DNA of 64,000 nucleotides from Polaribacter vadi (GCF_018861005.1 NZ_JAHKQL010000037.1:97741-161740), one strand, 5' to 3'. Counted from the stretch's first letter, positions 9,427 through 17,905 are shown. Notes: generated by a model from the sequence alone, not told the origin. Made by a program: numbers and translations.

Positions 9427-10419
9427 TTAGTTAACTATTCCAAACCTATTGTTCTTATAATCAATAATTATTTTTTTATTGAAAAAGAAGGCATTTCCCA
9501 TTATCCCTAAAACATTTTCTTTTTCGAAAAATTGTTTGAACTCTTTTTTTGAATCATATACGTTCAAATTTTGAGTTTCTATTTTAGAATCACCAATGAA
9601 AATTTCCGAAGTAATTTTATAGCCATGAACATCGTAATATTCTCCCCAGGTAGAAGTGGTTATTGTATCATTTGCAACATTTATATTACTTAGCAATTTT
9701 ATATCTTCTTTAGTTACGATTAAGGGAAACAAGCTTGCACCAGTATCAAACATAAAATATTTAACATTACCATTTATAGTCACAGGAACTTTTATTCGTC
9801 CCTTATCTAATTTTACATCTACAAAAGAAGTTTTTTCTATGTCCTTTGTATTTAACGAATCTTTTATTGCAATTCTATGATTTGGAAAATCAATAATTAA
9901 ATATTTATTCTGAAATAAGTTAGCACCAATTGTTCCTATATGTTTTATGGTTTTTGTTTCTACCGAATCTTTCGTTAATACAGTTCCATACCTGTCAAAA
10001 TGTACCAAATGTTGATTTTTAAATAATACAGTGTCTAATTTGAAGTTAATGTTTTTGAAACCTCTTACCTTTTTATTTAGTACATTTATTGTATCTAATT
10101 TTTTAGCAACATTTTGATATTTGTTTAAATAAGGACGTATAGCATTTCCATATACCATTGTTTCATTTGCACCTAAGTCAAATTGGCTTTGAAATTTATG
10201 AGGTATTCCTTCTATTGAAAAAGGAATAATAATATATGCTTTATCAAAATATCTATCCCCAATAGAATATCCAGACCATTCAAAATTAATCCACTTATTT
10301 TGTTCTTTGTTTTGAGTTTTATAACTCTTCTTTTTATCAGAACAACTCACTATTAATAACGCAATAAAAGTGGTTAAAATAATGTGTTTTTTCAAGAATT
10401 TTATTGCCCTAATTTTCAT
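9427..10419 (-). CDS. Retropepsin-like aspartyl protease lipoprotein, copy 2 of tandem pair
   Basis: This is a 330-residue lipoprotein whose signal ends LLIVSCSDKK (Cys26). Two Asp-x-Gly-Ala motifs are visible, DLGA at about residue 81 and DTGAS at about 225. Each is followed by a hydrophobic strand, which is the arrangement of a two-lobed pepsin/retropepsin-like fold. The first lobe has Leu in place of the usual Thr/Ser, so proteolytic activity is uncertain. The gene is a tandem duplicate of its upstream neighbour, near-identical over most of its length including the last 60 residues and downstream bases. Substrate and location beyond the envelope are unknown. Confidence 0.8.
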   Translation of the reverse strand: MKIRAIKFLKKHIILTTFIALLIVSCSDKKKSYKTQNKEQNKWINFEWSGYSIGDRYFDKAYIIIPFSIEGIPHKFQSQFDLGANETMVYGNAIRPYLNKYQNVAKKLDTINVLNKKVRGFKNINFKLDTVLFKNQHLVHFDRYGTVLTKDSVETKTIKHIGTIGANLFQNKYLIIDFPNHRIAIKDSLNTKDIEKTSFVDVKLDKGRIKVPVTINGNVKYFMFDTGASLFPLIVTKEDIKLLSNINVANDTITTSTWGEYYDVHGYKITSEIFIGDSKIETQNLNVYDSKKEFKQFFEKENVLGIMGNAFFFNKKIIIDYKNNRFGIVN

Positions 10420-10475
10420 TTTTTATAGTTTACTATTTTACAAATTATTAGTGTTTTTTATAAAGTTTGTTAAGG

Positions 10476-11480
10476 TTAGTTAACTATTCCAAACCTATTG
10501 TTCTTATAATCAATAATTATTTTTTTATTGAAAAAGAAGGCATTTCCCATTATTCCTAAAACATTTTCTTTTTCAAAAAATTGTTTGAACTCTTTTTTTG
10601 AATCATATACGTTCAAATTTTTAGTTTCTATTTTATAATCACCGATAAAAACTTCTGAAGTAATTTTATAGCCGTGTACATCGTAATATTCTCCCCAGGT
10701 AGAAATGTTTAATGTGTCATTTGCAACATTTATATTGCTAATCAATTTTACATCCTCCTTAGTTACGCTTAAAGGAAATAAGCTTGCACCAGTATCAAAC
10801 ATAAAATACTTAACATTACCATTTATAGTCACAGGAACTTTTATTCGTCCCTTATCTAATTTTACATCTACAAAAGAAGTTTTTTCTATATCATTTGTAT
10901 TTAACGAATCTTTTATTGCTATTCTGTGATTTGGAAAATCAATAATTAGATATTTATTCTGAAATAAGTTAGCACCAATTGTTCCTATATGTTTGATAGT
11001 TTTTGTTTCTACTGAATCTTTTGTTAATACAGCTCCATACTTATCAAAATGTACCAAATGTTGATTTTTAAATAAAACAGTGTCTAATTTAAAGTTAATG
11101 TTTTTAAAAGCTCCTACTTTTTTACTTTGTACCCTATTTGTTTTGTTTATTGTGTCTAGTTTTTTAGCAACATCTAAATACTTTTCTAAATAAGGATGTA
11201 TAACGTTTCCATATACCATTGTTGAAGGTGCACCTAAATCAAATTGACTTTGAAATTTATGAGGTATTCCTTCTATTGAAAAAGGAATAGTAATAAATGC
11301 TTTATCAAAATATCTATTGCCAATAGAATCTCCAGACCATTCAAAATTAATCCACTTATTTTGTTCTTTGTTTTGAGTTTTATAACTCTTTTTTTTATCA
11401 GAACAACTTACTATTAATAGTGTAATAAAAGCGGTTAAAACAATGTGTTTCTTCAATAATTTTCTTTCTGTGGTTTTCAT
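10476..11480 (-). CDS. Retropepsin-like aspartyl protease lipoprotein, copy 1 of tandem pair
   Basis: This is the 334-residue paralog of the gene at 9427-10419, with the same lipoprotein signal (LLIVSCSDKK), DLGA in lobe one and DTGAS in lobe two. It differs mainly in the first 25 residues and in a four-residue insertion around residues 112-120. Only 56 bases separate the two genes, so they are probably co-transcribed. The upstream copy may be the parent because it has the longer promoter region. Its N-terminal sequence starts MKTTERKLLKKH, different from the sister gene, which shows the duplication has begun to diverge. Confidence 0.8.
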   Translation of the reverse strand: MKTTERKLLKKHIVLTAFITLLIVSCSDKKKSYKTQNKEQNKWINFEWSGDSIGNRYFDKAFITIPFSIEGIPHKFQSQFDLGAPSTMVYGNVIHPYLEKYLDVAKKLDTINKTNRVQSKKVGAFKNINFKLDTVLFKNQHLVHFDKYGAVLTKDSVETKTIKHIGTIGANLFQNKYLIIDFPNHRIAIKDSLNTNDIEKTSFVDVKLDKGRIKVPVTINGNVKYFMFDTGASLFPLSVTKEDVKLISNINVANDTLNISTWGEYYDVHGYKITSEVFIGDYKIETKNLNVYDSKKEFKQFFEKENVLGIMGNAFFFNKKIIIDYKNNRFGIVN

Positions 11481-11554
11481 TTTTTATTAGATTAGCTTTT
11501 GCCTTACTAGTAATTTATTACAGTTTAAGCATCAGTTAGTAATTAATGTTAATT

Positions 11555-11645
11555 TCTATATTTACCGCACTTTGTAAATAAACATAGGACTTTAGAATTA
11601 GCATAAAAGCCCTATGTTTTTTATACATTTTTGGCAAACATTATT
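11555..11645 (-). repeat. Cassette-site-like repeat, subtype II (3' of the DUF4932-like gene)
   Basis: Directly after the stop of the minus-strand gene at 11646, the minus strand reads TTTGCCAAAAATGTATAAAA, then a hairpin with 9-bp arms (AAACATAGG / CCTATGTTT), then TTTACAAAGT. The same layout occurs at 14181-14264. It probably also serves as a terminator. It resembles the arrays' recombination-type sites only in its first 20 bases. Confidence 0.5.
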
Positions 11646-13007
11646 CTACTGCTCTTTACACCAAGAAAGAATTTTGGGGTATAAGTCTTTAATCTTTTCA
11701 TTCGCTAATTTTTCTTCATATAATTCAAGCACTTTTGTATTAAATTCTTTAAACTTTATAAACCCTCTTCTTTCGGTCATTTGTAATTCTATCTTATTTT
11801 TGATAAACTCATAATTTTTAGAATCATAATTTTCAAGAGCATATAATGCAAATACAGACCAAGTCATATACTCGTTGAACACCAAATATGAATTTTTATA
11901 ATTACTCAAAGCATTTTCTGTAGTCCATTTAGAAAGGTTATTCATACTATTATTAATCTCATTCAAGTATATATCTGATATCGGATTTACATAATTATGA
12001 TCTATTTCAGTGAATACACTTCTTGTCATTAATGCTTTAATGTTTTCTTCACTATATTTTGTACTTTCAATTGGACCAGCAATAAACATTACAGATTGTT
12101 TAAAATTGTTTTGTTTAAAATGATTCGTTGAATGACTACCATTAACTAAAGGTGAAAATGTAATTCTATAATTATCGTATTTAAAATCGAACTTAGACTC
12201 TAACCAATCCCATTGCTTTTTAATAGGCATTTGCTTTTCACTTTTCGCTATGAGATCGGTATAGTATTCTTTATGTTTTTTGTAGAATTTTCTAAAACCT
12301 ATTTTATTTGAGAAATTTTCTATTTCTGAAATAAATGGTTCTATTTTATTTGCACCATTCCAACTCAACCTTTCGTAAGTTGAATCTTTTTCTATTTTAT
12401 TTCCATCAAAATAAAACCCGCAAGCATCCATTTTTAAAGTTGAATAATACCCTTCCTTTAACCAAGAATCTAGTTTAAGAACAATAGGTTCATTTTTATA
12501 TTTTGAAAAATTCTCTATAATTTCTTTGTAGTATTCTGTACGATGATTTACCATATTTTTATCATCTATTCCTGTAGGTGTTAAAGCAAATATAAGATGT
12601 ACTAACTCTTGAACTTCTGGAATTTCAAAACTGTATGTTTCTTTGTTTTTCTGAATATATTCAGCATCAAAATCAAAATGAGGTATTGTTTGTATTTGAG
12701 TCCAACAGGTATCTTTTTCGTTTAATAAAATAATAAAATCATACTTTTTTTTAGGCTCAACTGTAAACGAAATAGAATCTATATCTGTGTAAAAGGTCAC
12801 TTTTTTTGAAGAAGTAACATCTGTATTATATATATCTGGTTTAGCTTGTGGTGTTAAATACCATGTTTCTTTTTTTAAATTTTCGCCATCTTTAATATCA
12901 ACCAAATGTGAAGTTGCCTTTAAAATAGGTAGTTTAGTTTCTTTCTTATTGGAATTACAAGAGAACATAGAAATTAGTACGATTATTAATGAAAATTGTT
13001 TTATCAT
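11646..13007 (-). CDS. DUF4932-like secreted lipoprotein
   Basis: This is a 453-residue protein with a lipoprotein signal (ISMFSCNSNKK, Cys17). An N-terminal beta-rich segment of about 110 residues is followed by a helical domain containing 'TRSVFTEIDHNYVNPISD', where Glu, His and Asn are spaced as in putative metal-binding DUF4932 proteins of Bacteroidota. I assign that family from memory of this motif, with moderate confidence. No catalytic activity is established. It sits on the same strand as the tandem lipoproteins and the LuxR regulator, with about 270 bases of non-coding DNA before the latter. Confidence 0.6.
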   Translation of the reverse strand: MIKQFSLIIVLISMFSCNSNKKETKLPILKATSHLVDIKDGENLKKETWYLTPQAKPDIYNTDVTSSKKVTFYTDIDSISFTVEPKKKYDFIILLNEKDTCWTQIQTIPHFDFDAEYIQKNKETYSFEIPEVQELVHLIFALTPTGIDDKNMVNHRTEYYKEIIENFSKYKNEPIVLKLDSWLKEGYYSTLKMDACGFYFDGNKIEKDSTYERLSWNGANKIEPFISEIENFSNKIGFRKFYKKHKEYYTDLIAKSEKQMPIKKQWDWLESKFDFKYDNYRITFSPLVNGSHSTNHFKQNNFKQSVMFIAGPIESTKYSEENIKALMTRSVFTEIDHNYVNPISDIYLNEINNSMNNLSKWTTENALSNYKNSYLVFNEYMTWSVFALYALENYDSKNYEFIKNKIELQMTERRGFIKFKEFNTKVLELYEEKLANEKIKDLYPKILSWCKEQ

Positions 13008-13280
13008 AATTGTTTTATTTTACTTTAAAGAATATGAATATTAATTAAAAAGAGTTTCTGAATTAAAGTTAGGAGCAGCTTGGTGTTGAGCTGCGATAAC
13101 AATAATTTCAGTGATGCTCTGTGTTGTACTCTTTGGTTTACAACCAAAAAATATTACTAATACTATACGGCTTAACTATAATAATTTATTAGTTGATCAT
13201 TTTAACAACTGCAAATTAAAGAGTAGTATTTTTTTATTTCACTACCTTAAAGGGTAGTTTTTTTATAAGGTAGATAGCAA

Positions 13281-14039
13281 TTAGATAAGAAAGTTGTTTT
13301 TTGCATAAGAGATAGCTTCTGTTATATTTGATACATCTAGCTTTTCAAATAATTTTTTTCTATGAAATTTCACAGTGTTATTAGATATTACTATTTCTTC
13401 TGCAATTTCATTTATTGTAAGACCTCTAATTGATAAATGAAGAATTTCTTTTTCTCTTTTAGATAATTGTATTGTTTTTACAGAATGCCAATGTTTTTTT
13501 TCTTCATTATACTCTAAAAACTTTTGATTTCCTTTTTTATACATTTTTATATTTCCAGAATCATTTGATGAAGAGAGAGAAACAAGACAAAGCGCTTTCC
13601 ATATTTTACCTTCATCTGTAAGAAATAAAGGTGTTAACCTATGATTAACCAACGTTTTTTTAGCTTCTTGATTTATTAAATGAAAATCGTACGAAATGGA
13701 ATAGTCTTTTCTATCTTCTAAAGGAATTGTTTCATAAAAATCAAAGCCTATCTGATTCACCTTCAATAATAATTCAAGATCTTTTTTTACCACATGCTTT
13801 AAATAAAAATTATATCCCATTTCTTTAACTTCCTTAGCAGAATTTCCACACAATAATAAAGGGTTGTCAGAAACATATTCAAATCCTTTTTCTTTGTAAT
13901 CAATTATGTATATACTATTATTGCTTAACCTTGCAAAAGCTTGTATAGATTCAAGATAAAACGGAGACTGTAAATTTTCTTTACTAGAAATTGATGTTAC
14001 AGAATTTTGAAATGAAAAGAAATCTTTTTTATGAGCCAT
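13281..14039 (-). CDS. LuxR-family transcriptional regulator
   Basis: This is a 252-residue regulator. Residues about 190-248 form a LuxR/GerE helix-turn-helix: 'LSKREKEILHLSIRGLTINEIAEEI' is followed by 'SNNTVKFHRKKLFEKLDV', with the conserved E-I-L and T-V-x-x-H-R residues. The N-terminal 180 residues look like a PAS-type sensor ('IYIIDYKEKGFEYVSDNPLLLCG'), as in many Flavobacteriia one-component LuxR proteins. There is no receiver domain. It lies between the end of cassette array A and the DUF4932-like gene, so its target is not evident. Confidence 0.9.
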   Translation of the reverse strand: MAHKKDFFSFQNSVTSISSKENLQSPFYLESIQAFARLSNNSIYIIDYKEKGFEYVSDNPLLLCGNSAKEVKEMGYNFYLKHVVKKDLELLLKVNQIGFDFYETIPLEDRKDYSISYDFHLINQEAKKTLVNHRLTPLFLTDEGKIWKALCLVSLSSSNDSGNIKMYKKGNQKFLEYNEEKKHWHSVKTIQLSKREKEILHLSIRGLTINEIAEEIVISNNTVKFHRKKLFEKLDVSNITEAISYAKNNFLI

Positions 14040-14180
14040 TTAATTTTTAAGACAATCAATTTTGGTTAATGTTATGAATATAAATATAAAGGTAGGGCAG
14101 GTGATAAGCGATACGTTTCGGTTTAGTACTAAGCCAAATATAATATTTTGCTTTTATCTTTTTAGTTGAAAATGCCAAAT

Positions 14181-14264
14181 TTTATATTTGGCGACTTTGT
14201 AAATAAAAACAGACCATTCTGTAATCCTAAACTGCTCTATGTTTTTTACACTTTGTTGGCAACC
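14181..14264 (-). repeat. Cassette end site A3 (subtype II attC-like site)
   Basis: Plus-strand GTTGGCAACC at 14255-14264 is, on the coding (minus) strand, GGTTGCCAAC. It is the exact reverse complement of the start of the same cassette (GTTGGCAACC on the minus strand from 15385). The site continues AAAGTGTAAAAAAC and then shares its layout with 11555-11645. An adjacent hairpin GCCAAAT/ATTTGGC lies at 14174-14192. This closes cassette A3. Confidence 0.65.
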
Positions 14265-14265
14265 G

Positions 14266-15369
14266 TTATTTTATAGATTCAAACTGTAATTGTTCTCTAA
14301 TATAGTCGTTCAATTCAGACTTATTTATTCCTAAGTATTTTTCAATCGCTTTGTAGTAGTCCTCATCAGTTTTTCCACTTAACATAAATTCTTTGACTAA
14401 ACTCCAACTACCTTTTTCTAATATTTTCCTTGCTATTAATCCGCCCAAAACATAATGATAAGAAGTTTCACTATCCAAGTTTGTTAACTTGAGCATATCG
14501 TTCAGGTCTATTTCAGAATGTTTCTGCAAATAGATATTTGTTCGTTTTATATGCCAATCCAAGCTTTTGCCACGACTTCCTCCTAATAGTGTGGCTACTC
14601 CTTCAGAAACCCAAAAATGCTTGTTTGGAAAATGTTTGTCTATTTGAATATGGAAAACTTCGTGCGGATAGTATTCTCCCAAACCTCCACAATAAACTTT
14701 GTCGTCAGTTGCTTTGCCACTTGGTTTAGACTGTCCGCCCATTCCTATGTAATAATCAAATCCTTTTAGTTTTTGGATTTCGTCATAATCATCGGCAAGA
14801 AAATAATCAAATGGTTTTGGTTGCACCTCAAAATTCTTACAAGTTTCATTTATAAAATCATTTAGTTTTTCAGCCTTTTGGTAGTTGAACTTATGGTATG
14901 TTGGATAGTAAAAGTCGACAACACCAACAGTAGTGCAATTCCAAGTTTGTTTATTTGTAGTCAACGCATTGAATAGTTTAAACGTTCCTTTTTCTTTTTT
15001 TGCAAAATAGTTTGCTATTGCTAAAACGTATGGACTTTTATCTTCTTTGCAATACGAAAACTGAGCTTTAATTTGGTAAATGTCATTTCTGAATTTTATG
15101 CTCAAAATGTGAACTGGAAATCCCATATAAAGCGATGGCTGAAACTCGCTTTCCAAGAAATCATAGTTCTTATATTTTTTTTGTTCTTCAATATTCCAAA
15201 ATGAATTTTTTGCTTTGTTTTGAGGATTTGAAGCCAAGTAGTTTTCAAAAAGCCTCATTACTTCTTTAGTTTCTACATTTGTTGAATCAACAACATAATT
15301 ATATGTCACTTTTTGTCCAAAAGCACAAAAGCTAAAAAAAAGAAGAATTATGATTTGAAATTGTTTCAT
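14266..15369 (-). CDS. Secreted HExxH metalloprotein (gluzincin-like), cassette A3
   Basis: The ATG at 15369 gives a clean signal peptide (MKQFQIIILLFFSFCAFGQ), better than the upstream in-frame ATG at 15384, which would lie inside the recombination-type site. The mature protein carries H-E-V-F-H at about residues 236-240 and a third ligand candidate in 'WVSEGVATLLGG' (Glu about 256). This is the zinc-binding spacing of clan MA peptidases. Substrate and partner are unknown. The gene almost fills its cassette: it starts 7 bases after the cassette start core and its stop lies one base from the end site. Confidence 0.8.
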   Translation of the reverse strand: MKQFQIIILLFFSFCAFGQKVTYNYVVDSTNVETKEVMRLFENYLASNPQNKAKNSFWNIEEQKKYKNYDFLESEFQPSLYMGFPVHILSIKFRNDIYQIKAQFSYCKEDKSPYVLAIANYFAKKEKGTFKLFNALTTNKQTWNCTTVGVVDFYYPTYHKFNYQKAEKLNDFINETCKNFEVQPKPFDYFLADDYDEIQKLKGFDYYIGMGGQSKPSGKATDDKVYCGGLGEYYPHEVFHIQIDKHFPNKHFWVSEGVATLLGGSRGKSLDWHIKRTNIYLQKHSEIDLNDMLKLTNLDSETSYHYVLGGLIARKILEKGSWSLVKEFMLSGKTDEDYYKAIEKYLGINKSELNDYIREQLQFESIK

Positions 15370-15375
15370 TCTAAT

Positions 15376-15520
15376 GGTTGCCAACGTTGTAATTTTAAGG
15401 AAAATTGACTTGATTAAGCAATGAATTTACTAAATAAAATAGGAACATCGAAATTCCGAAGGAATTTCCCAAGTTAGCTAAAAATAGCAATAAAGTTTAT
15501 ACAGTGTTGTAACCAGTATT
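15376..15520 (-). repeat. Cassette end site A2 (attC-like)
   Basis: On the minus strand this reads ATACTGGTTACAAC, then ACTG, TATAAACTTTATTGC, an internal hairpin GAAATTCC-TTC-GGAATTTC, and ends at the next cassette core GTTGGCAACC (15385-15376). The first arm is the reverse complement of the start of cassette A2 (GCCGTAACCAATAT) at 11 of 14 positions. It resembles site B5 (60211-60349) closely over the first 80 bases. Coordinates may be off by one. Confidence 0.8.
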
Positions 15521-15907
15521 TTTATCTTTTCTATGATTTTCAAACATTTCAATTGAAGCCTTTAAAAGTCCAAACATCCCTAGTCCCAAAACAATAATTC
15601 CAATAGATAGTTCTTTTAAAACTCCAACTTCTGTAGAAAAATATCCAATTAAACCAAATATTAGAGAGCATAAAATCATAAAACTCATAAAAGCAATCAT
15701 AATTTTTTCTTTCTTAGGATTTTCCCAATTTTTTTTTGAAAACTTGTTTTGTGTTTTAGATGTGTCCTGTAATGATGAAAAGCTAATACCAAGTCCCATA
15801 AAAATAAGCGTTAAATTCAGTTTTTTAAAAAGTAAATCAGGATTTTCCTTAAGTTGTTTAATTCCATTAATATATGGACTTAAAACAAAATAAGTTACAA
15901 TCAGCAT
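15497..15907 (-). CDS. Small membrane protein, second gene of cassette A2
   Basis: This is a 136-residue protein with about four hydrophobic segments (residues 1-15, 30-45, 70-90, 98-118) separated by Lys-rich loops. I do not recognise a family. The last six residues (TGYNTV) and the stop codon are encoded inside the attC-like site; the stop is the TAA of the conserved TATAA arm. It follows the 81-residue membrane protein by 60 bases with no site in between, so both genes travel in one cassette and probably act together in the membrane. Confidence 0.75.
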   Translation of the reverse strand: MLIVTYFVLSPYINGIKQLKENPDLLFKKLNLTLIFMGLGISFSSLQDTSKTQNKFSKKNWENPKKEKIMIAFMSFMILCSLIFGLIGYFSTEVGVLKELSIGIIVLGLGMFGLLKASIEMFENHRKDKNTGYNTV

Positions 15908-15967
15908 TAATGGATATTGAATGTAACTAATATAGTGAAAGAAAGTTTTAAAATATATTATTGAACC

Positions 15968-16213
15968 TTATTTTCTTGATTCTAATTCCGCTTTTATTTT
16001 TTTCATATTTCCAGCGTTAATTAACATAATTGGACTTAAAGCCAATGGAATTATTAATAAGGTGAAAAATACAGTATTATTCTCTTTTGTCAAGAATCCA
16101 TAAATACAAATTCCGATTAGAAGTAGCATAACAAAAATTAATGCTCCTGTTATCGCTTTAATTAAGTTCAATTCTCCAATGAGTTTTTCAGAAGTTTTTC
16201 CTTTTAGTTTCAT
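15968..16213 (-). CDS. Two-helix small membrane protein, first gene of cassette A2
   Basis: This is an 81-residue protein: a Lys-rich N-terminus, two hydrophobic helices (about residues 18-38 and 47-66) and a charged C-terminus (KKIKAELESRK). No family is recognised. It starts 32 bases after the cassette core GCCGTAACC (16245). Pairing with the next membrane protein suggests a two-component membrane unit; a toxin or immunity role is possible but not shown. Confidence 0.7.
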   Translation of the reverse strand: MKLKGKTSEKLIGELNLIKAITGALIFVMLLLIGICIYGFLTKENNTVFFTLLIIPLALSPIMLINAGNMKKIKAELESRK

Positions 16214-16231
16214 TTTGTGTTATGATTGGTA

Positions 16232-16379
16232 ATATTGGTTACGGCGTGTTTGTATAATTTTCAGTTGTGAGATGTTTGGTAGTAAAGATAATAAAATGAA
16301 CTAACTTCGACGCATAAGCGTCTGTGTCCGCAGGACACAAATGCTCACAATTGGAATTATACGGTGTTGTAAGTAGTTT
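16232..16379 (-). repeat. Cassette end site A1 (attC-like)
   Basis: The minus strand begins AAACTACTTACAAC, matching the reverse complement of its cassette start (GTTGTAAGTAATTT) at 13 of 14 bases, then ACCG. The paired arms TATAATTCCAATTGTGAG and CTCACAACTGAAAATTATA differ in sequence from other sites but keep complementarity. Internal hairpins TGTGTCC-TGC-GGACACA and GACGC-TTAT-GCGTC follow. It ends at core GCCGTAACC. Confidence 0.85.
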
Positions 16380-16389
16380 TTCTGAAATC

Positions 16390-17205
16390 TTATTGTTGAA
16401 TTTCACTGTAGGTGATATAAACTGATGTTTTTAACTTACCCCTTTTATTAAAAATTTCTAAGGAAATCAAGTTGTCATTTTCATCTTTTTCTTCGATTGT
16501 ATAATATCCTTTCTGTTTTTCAAGAGTTATTCCATAATTTATTCCTTTTGATTCAGTGTAGTGGTTTATTTTATACTTTCTCAATCCTATTTCAACGGTT
16601 TTTCTTTGTAATTTTAAAATACCTTTTTTATCTGTTTTGTAGTATTCAGAAGTCTTTCCATCTTCTGAATATTCAAACTTTTCAATTCTTACTAATTGAT
16701 TTAATGGGTTATACCAATTTCTCGATGTTACTTTATTTAGATTGTTATATTTTGCTTCTAACCTTAGATAATATTCACCATTCTTCTTATTGTATAATTC
16801 TAGGCTATTTCCATTGTTGTCAAAAATTCTTTTTTGGTCAGTTATGGTATCTCCTTTCCTTATTTGATAATTGTTAGTCCTGTTTCCATCATTATCATAA
16901 AGATATACGATGTAGTCCAAGGTGTCCTTTTTTGAGGTAATAATTGCTTGGACAAATTTTTTGTCTGTATCTAAAATTGTTACAGTTTTGGAACCTTTAT
17001 CTAGAGCAGATGAGAGTGTGTTAGTATTAGTCAATGGATTCCAATCTTTGTCGTAATATGTAACTAACTCTCTATGGTTCAGCGTGTCTTTTTTATTGTA
17101 AACTGTAGATTGTATTGTCTTTATATGTCTTGTATTTTTTGGATATTCCTGCGCAAAACTATTAGAGCAAAAGAAAAGTATAATAATTAGTAACTTTATT
17201 TTCAT
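16390..17205 (-). CDS. Secreted protein with MORN/YD-like repeats, cassette A1
   Basis: This is a 271-residue protein with a signal peptide (MKIKLLIIILFFCSNSFAQ). The mature part is built from repeated beta-hairpin units with Asn-Gly/Asp-Gly turns ('YLYDNDGNRTNNYQIRKGD', 'RIFDNNGNSLELYNKKNGE', 'FEYSEDGKTSEYYKTDKKG'), resembling MORN/YwqK or RHS-type repeats. No enzyme motif is visible. It is probably periplasmic or surface-exposed. It is the first cassette of array A; the cassette core GTTGTAAGTA lies 18 bases upstream of the ATG. Confidence 0.75.
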   Translation of the reverse strand: MKIKLLIIILFFCSNSFAQEYPKNTRHIKTIQSTVYNKKDTLNHRELVTYYDKDWNPLTNTNTLSSALDKGSKTVTILDTDKKFVQAIITSKKDTLDYIVYLYDNDGNRTNNYQIRKGDTITDQKRIFDNNGNSLELYNKKNGEYYLRLEAKYNNLNKVTSRNWYNPLNQLVRIEKFEYSEDGKTSEYYKTDKKGILKLQRKTVEIGLRKYKINHYTESKGINYGITLEKQKGYYTIEEKDENDNLISLEIFNKRGKLKTSVYITYSEIQQ

Positions 17206-17578
17206 TTTAGCATTTTTTTTTAAATTACTTACAACGTTGTTGTATACTGAACTATTATCAGTTTATATATCTATATAGTTAAACTATACCAACAAGTAGT
17301 TAAAGTTATTTATACAATTTTTTTTGTTAAATATATCATTTTCTTAAATAGCCACCAATTTTTTTTAACTCTTTTGTGTTAGGTAGATGCCATTGACTAA
17401 AAGGTTAGTAGTTGGGTTTGCTTAAAACATAGGTAGGTGTTGATACAAATAATCAGGAAAAACCCTTAATTTGTTGTATAAAAATCAATATAAAACCCTA
17501 AAATTATGATGTTTATAAATTTTTAACTAAATTGTAGCGCAATTCACATTACAAATTCATTAACTAAAAACAAAAATT
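17206..17578. other. Non-coding junction between array A and the HTH/DUF6266 module
   Basis: The segment contains the start core of cassette A1 (minus-strand GTTGTAAGTAATTT, 17235-17222). It is preceded on that strand by GTATACAACAAC, the typical right arm of an upstream site whose left half is not recognisable. On the minus strand at about 17340-17400 a short frame reading HLPNTKELKKIGGYLRK looks like a leftover gene end. The right 100 bases are the promoter of the HTH gene. Confidence 0.5.
17530..17544. promoter_or_regulatory. Palindromic operator candidate upstream of the HTH gene
   Basis: AATTG-TAGCG-CAATT lies 34 bases before the HTH start codon. The second module has the equivalent ATTG-TAACG-CAAT 42 bases before its HTH gene (51609-51622), although most of the surrounding DNA has diverged. 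This suggests autoregulation by the HTH protein. Confidence 0.5.
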
Positions 17579-17863
17579 ATGAAAAAAACAAAAAGTAACA
17601 AAAGCAACCAACTGGTATCAGAACACAAAGAGATAGAATTTGACAGCAACATGCTTAAAAATGAAGATTGGCTAACTACAGAAGATTTAATGGACTATTT
17701 AAAAATTAGCCGATCTAAAATTTACGAATTGCGTAAAAAACGAATGATACCAAGCTTAAAAATTGGTAATGCACCCATGTTTCCTAAAATGTTAATCAAC
17801 AAAATCTTTCTACCACTCGCACAACAATCTTTAAACAACAACGCTTTAGAAGACAATCAATAA
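17579..17863 (+). CDS. Small HTH protein (excisionase/MerR-like HTH_17), module 1
   Basis: This is a 94-residue DNA-binding protein. Residues about 30-65 form a winged HTH of the excisionase type: 'WLTTEDLMDYLKISRSKIYELRKKRMIPSLKIG' is followed by a basic, Pro-containing stretch. The N-terminal 28 residues are Lys/Asn-rich and disordered. The paralog at 51665-51940 shares the pattern WLT-x5-M-x2-[FL]KIS[RK]S and the C-terminal IFxxxxQSL. It is convergent with a DUF6266 gene in both places, so the two genes form a conserved module of unknown function. Confidence 0.85.
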   Translation: MKKTKSNKSNQLVSEHKEIEFDSNMLKNEDWLTTEDLMDYLKISRSKIYELRKKRMIPSLKIGNAPMFPKMLINKIFLPLAQQSLNNNALEDNQ

Positions 17864-17905
17864 ACCGTTAACCTTTATAACTCAATACTTGCGCATCCAT
17901 TAAAA

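Larger units (their letters stand above)
9400..11480 (-). repeat. Tandem gene duplication, period about 1049 bp
   Basis: The two aspartyl-protease-like genes and the sequence just 3' of each (TTTTATAAAGTTTGTTA followed by AGTTAACTATTCCAAACC) repeat with a 1049-base offset. The high DNA identity, including synonymous positions over long stretches, points to a recent unequal crossover. Confidence 0.85.

Noticed and set aside
17340..17400. Minus-strand fragment HLPNTKELKKIGGYLRK as a gene
   Set aside because: It is only about 22 codons before an upstream stop. At best it is a relic of a lost cassette, so it is mentioned in the intergenic entry only.
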